Made by a program: the position numbers and the translations under genes | Assembly: GCF_900198655.1 (NCBI RefSeq) | Contig: NZ_FZPO01000024.1 | Location: 1 to 51,486, forward strand | DNA length: 51,486 nt | Source of the DNA: Helicobacter equorum | GTDB taxonomy: Bacteria > Campylobacterota > Campylobacteria > Campylobacterales > Helicobacteraceae | Direction: 5' to 3' | The notes under the pieces: model-generated | What the model saw: only the letters and a program-made list of their open reading frames with translations | What the model was told of the DNA's origin: nothing | The model's database searches: none | Shown: positions 50,970 through 51,486 of the stretch, in pieces | How the letters are laid out: each line of letters opens with the position of its first letter | How positions within the stretch are numbered: position 1 is the stretch's first letter

Positions 50970-51476
50970 ATGTGGAGAATATATAGTGTTGTGTTAGTCA
51001 TATATATGGCGTGTATGTTTGGTTGGAGTTATGCAGCAGAAGGATTAACAGGGTTTTATAAAACACATGTAGGATCTGATGGGCGACAAGCCATTGTAGA
51101 GTTTTTTTATAAAGATGGTAAATATTATGCCTATGGTTTTGCAAATGTTGATGGTAGTCCACCCAAAAAAGATAGTAATAACAAAAATCCTGCATTGCGA
51201 GATCGATACGATAGAGGCACGATTTTTGTGTATGGCTTGGAAGGAGAAGGGGAAAAATATGAGGGTGGCAAGGTATATGATTTTCATAATGGTGAGATTT
51301 ATTATGCCAGAGTGCGTTTAAAAGGCGATATGCTTACATTACATGGGAGTATAGATAAGTCAGGAATGATAGGTGTGGATAAAGTTTGGACAAGGCTTAG
51401 TAATGAGGAAGTGCGTCCATATTTGCATCTAAAACCATCTATGCAAGATGTCCTAAAAACATTAAAGGATTGGTAA
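50970..51476 (+). CDS. DUF2147 family exported protein
   Basis: A 168-residue protein with a signal peptide (IYSVVLVIYMACMFGWSYA) and a DUF2147 domain: GLTGFYKTHVGSDGRQAIVEFFYKDGKYYAYGFAN, GKVYDFHNGEIYYARVRLKGDMLTLHGSID and KVWTRL. The family has a lipocalin-like barrel; its function is unknown. AAGGA precedes the ATG. The window ends ten bases after its stop. Confidence 0.9.
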   Translation: MWRIYSVVLVIYMACMFGWSYAAEGLTGFYKTHVGSDGRQAIVEFFYKDGKYYAYGFANVDGSPPKKDSNNKNPALRDRYDRGTIFVYGLEGEGEKYEGGKVYDFHNGEIYYARVRLKGDMLTLHGSIDKSGMIGVDKVWTRLSNEEVRPYLHLKPSMQDVLKTLKDW

Positions 51477-51486
51477 CAATAGCTTG

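Overview
This window looks like a chromosomal segment from a Campylobacterota (epsilonproteobacterial) organism, most probably an enterohepatic-type Helicobacter. The signs are AT-rich DNA, a cbb3 oxidase operon followed by the usual Helicobacter accessory genes, an fdx-ppx-waaC-htrB gene order like that of H. pylori, a TRL-family lipoprotein next to a tRNA, DUF2393, DUF4006 and DUF2147 proteins, LutABC/LctP lactate use, a nap operon in the Campylobacter-like order A-G-H-B-L-D, and long poly-G/C tracts inside surface-modification genes. I see no phage, insertion sequence, rRNA or CRISPR array. The species cannot be fixed from this window.

Layout: 126-200 tRNA-Val; 223-2627 (minus) a radical SAM gene and a family 8 glycosyltransferase, each with a ten-base homopolymer; 2674-4274 (minus) a YhbP-like flavin-fold protein and a di-haem cytochrome c peroxidase; 4386-10464 (minus) an envelope operon fdx-ppx-waaC-htrB-mlaE-mlaF-msrA; 10596-12213 a Gfo/Idh/MocA oxidoreductase convergent with a DUF2393 membrane protein; 12217-15988 (minus) hisIE, an SPFH protein, ilvE and rplM-rpsI; 16378-22683 (plus) the periplasmic nitrate reductase operon; 22684-26474 (minus) MarR and ModE-like regulators and lutABC; 26731-28994 (plus) lactate permease and a PAP2 protein; 29049-30322 (plus) two lipoproteins, the first FlgP-like, behind a well-formed sigma-54 promoter; 30326-31531 (minus) dapD; 31869-36742 (plus) ccoNOQP, DUF4006, a 35-residue membrane peptide, a TPM-like protein and a CcoH/FixH-like protein; 36751-38127 (plus) pseudopilin-like genes; 38194-40709 (plus) ydcH-like, gatC, ung, a TPR protein and tpiA; 40856-43416 (minus) two more pseudopilins, mtnN and fabD; 43566-43656 tRNA-Ser; 43995-44306 TRL lipoprotein; 44325-49047 (minus) a phase-variable family 2 glycosyltransferase, pseB, mrdA, an MreD-like membrane protein and a short N-acetylglutamate synthase; 49070-50876 (minus) RDD protein, pyrE and an outer membrane protein; 50970-51476 (plus) DUF2147 protein.

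The metabolic genes fit a microaerobic respiratory lifestyle: lactate enters through LctP, is oxidised by LutABC, and electrons leave to oxygen through the cbb3 oxidase, to nitrate through Nap, or to peroxide through the cytochrome c peroxidase. The surface genes fit a host-associated bacterium with switchable glycans.

The two signals I consider most worth following are: (1) a very strong excess of the palindromic heptamer AGAWTCT (about 95 copies by eye, on both strands, in all reading frames, once as a perfect inverted pair behind tpiA), which looks like a DNA-level signal of the uptake-sequence or architectural type; and (2) three ten-base poly-G/C tracts in a radical SAM gene (in frame) and two glycosyltransferase genes (both out of frame here).
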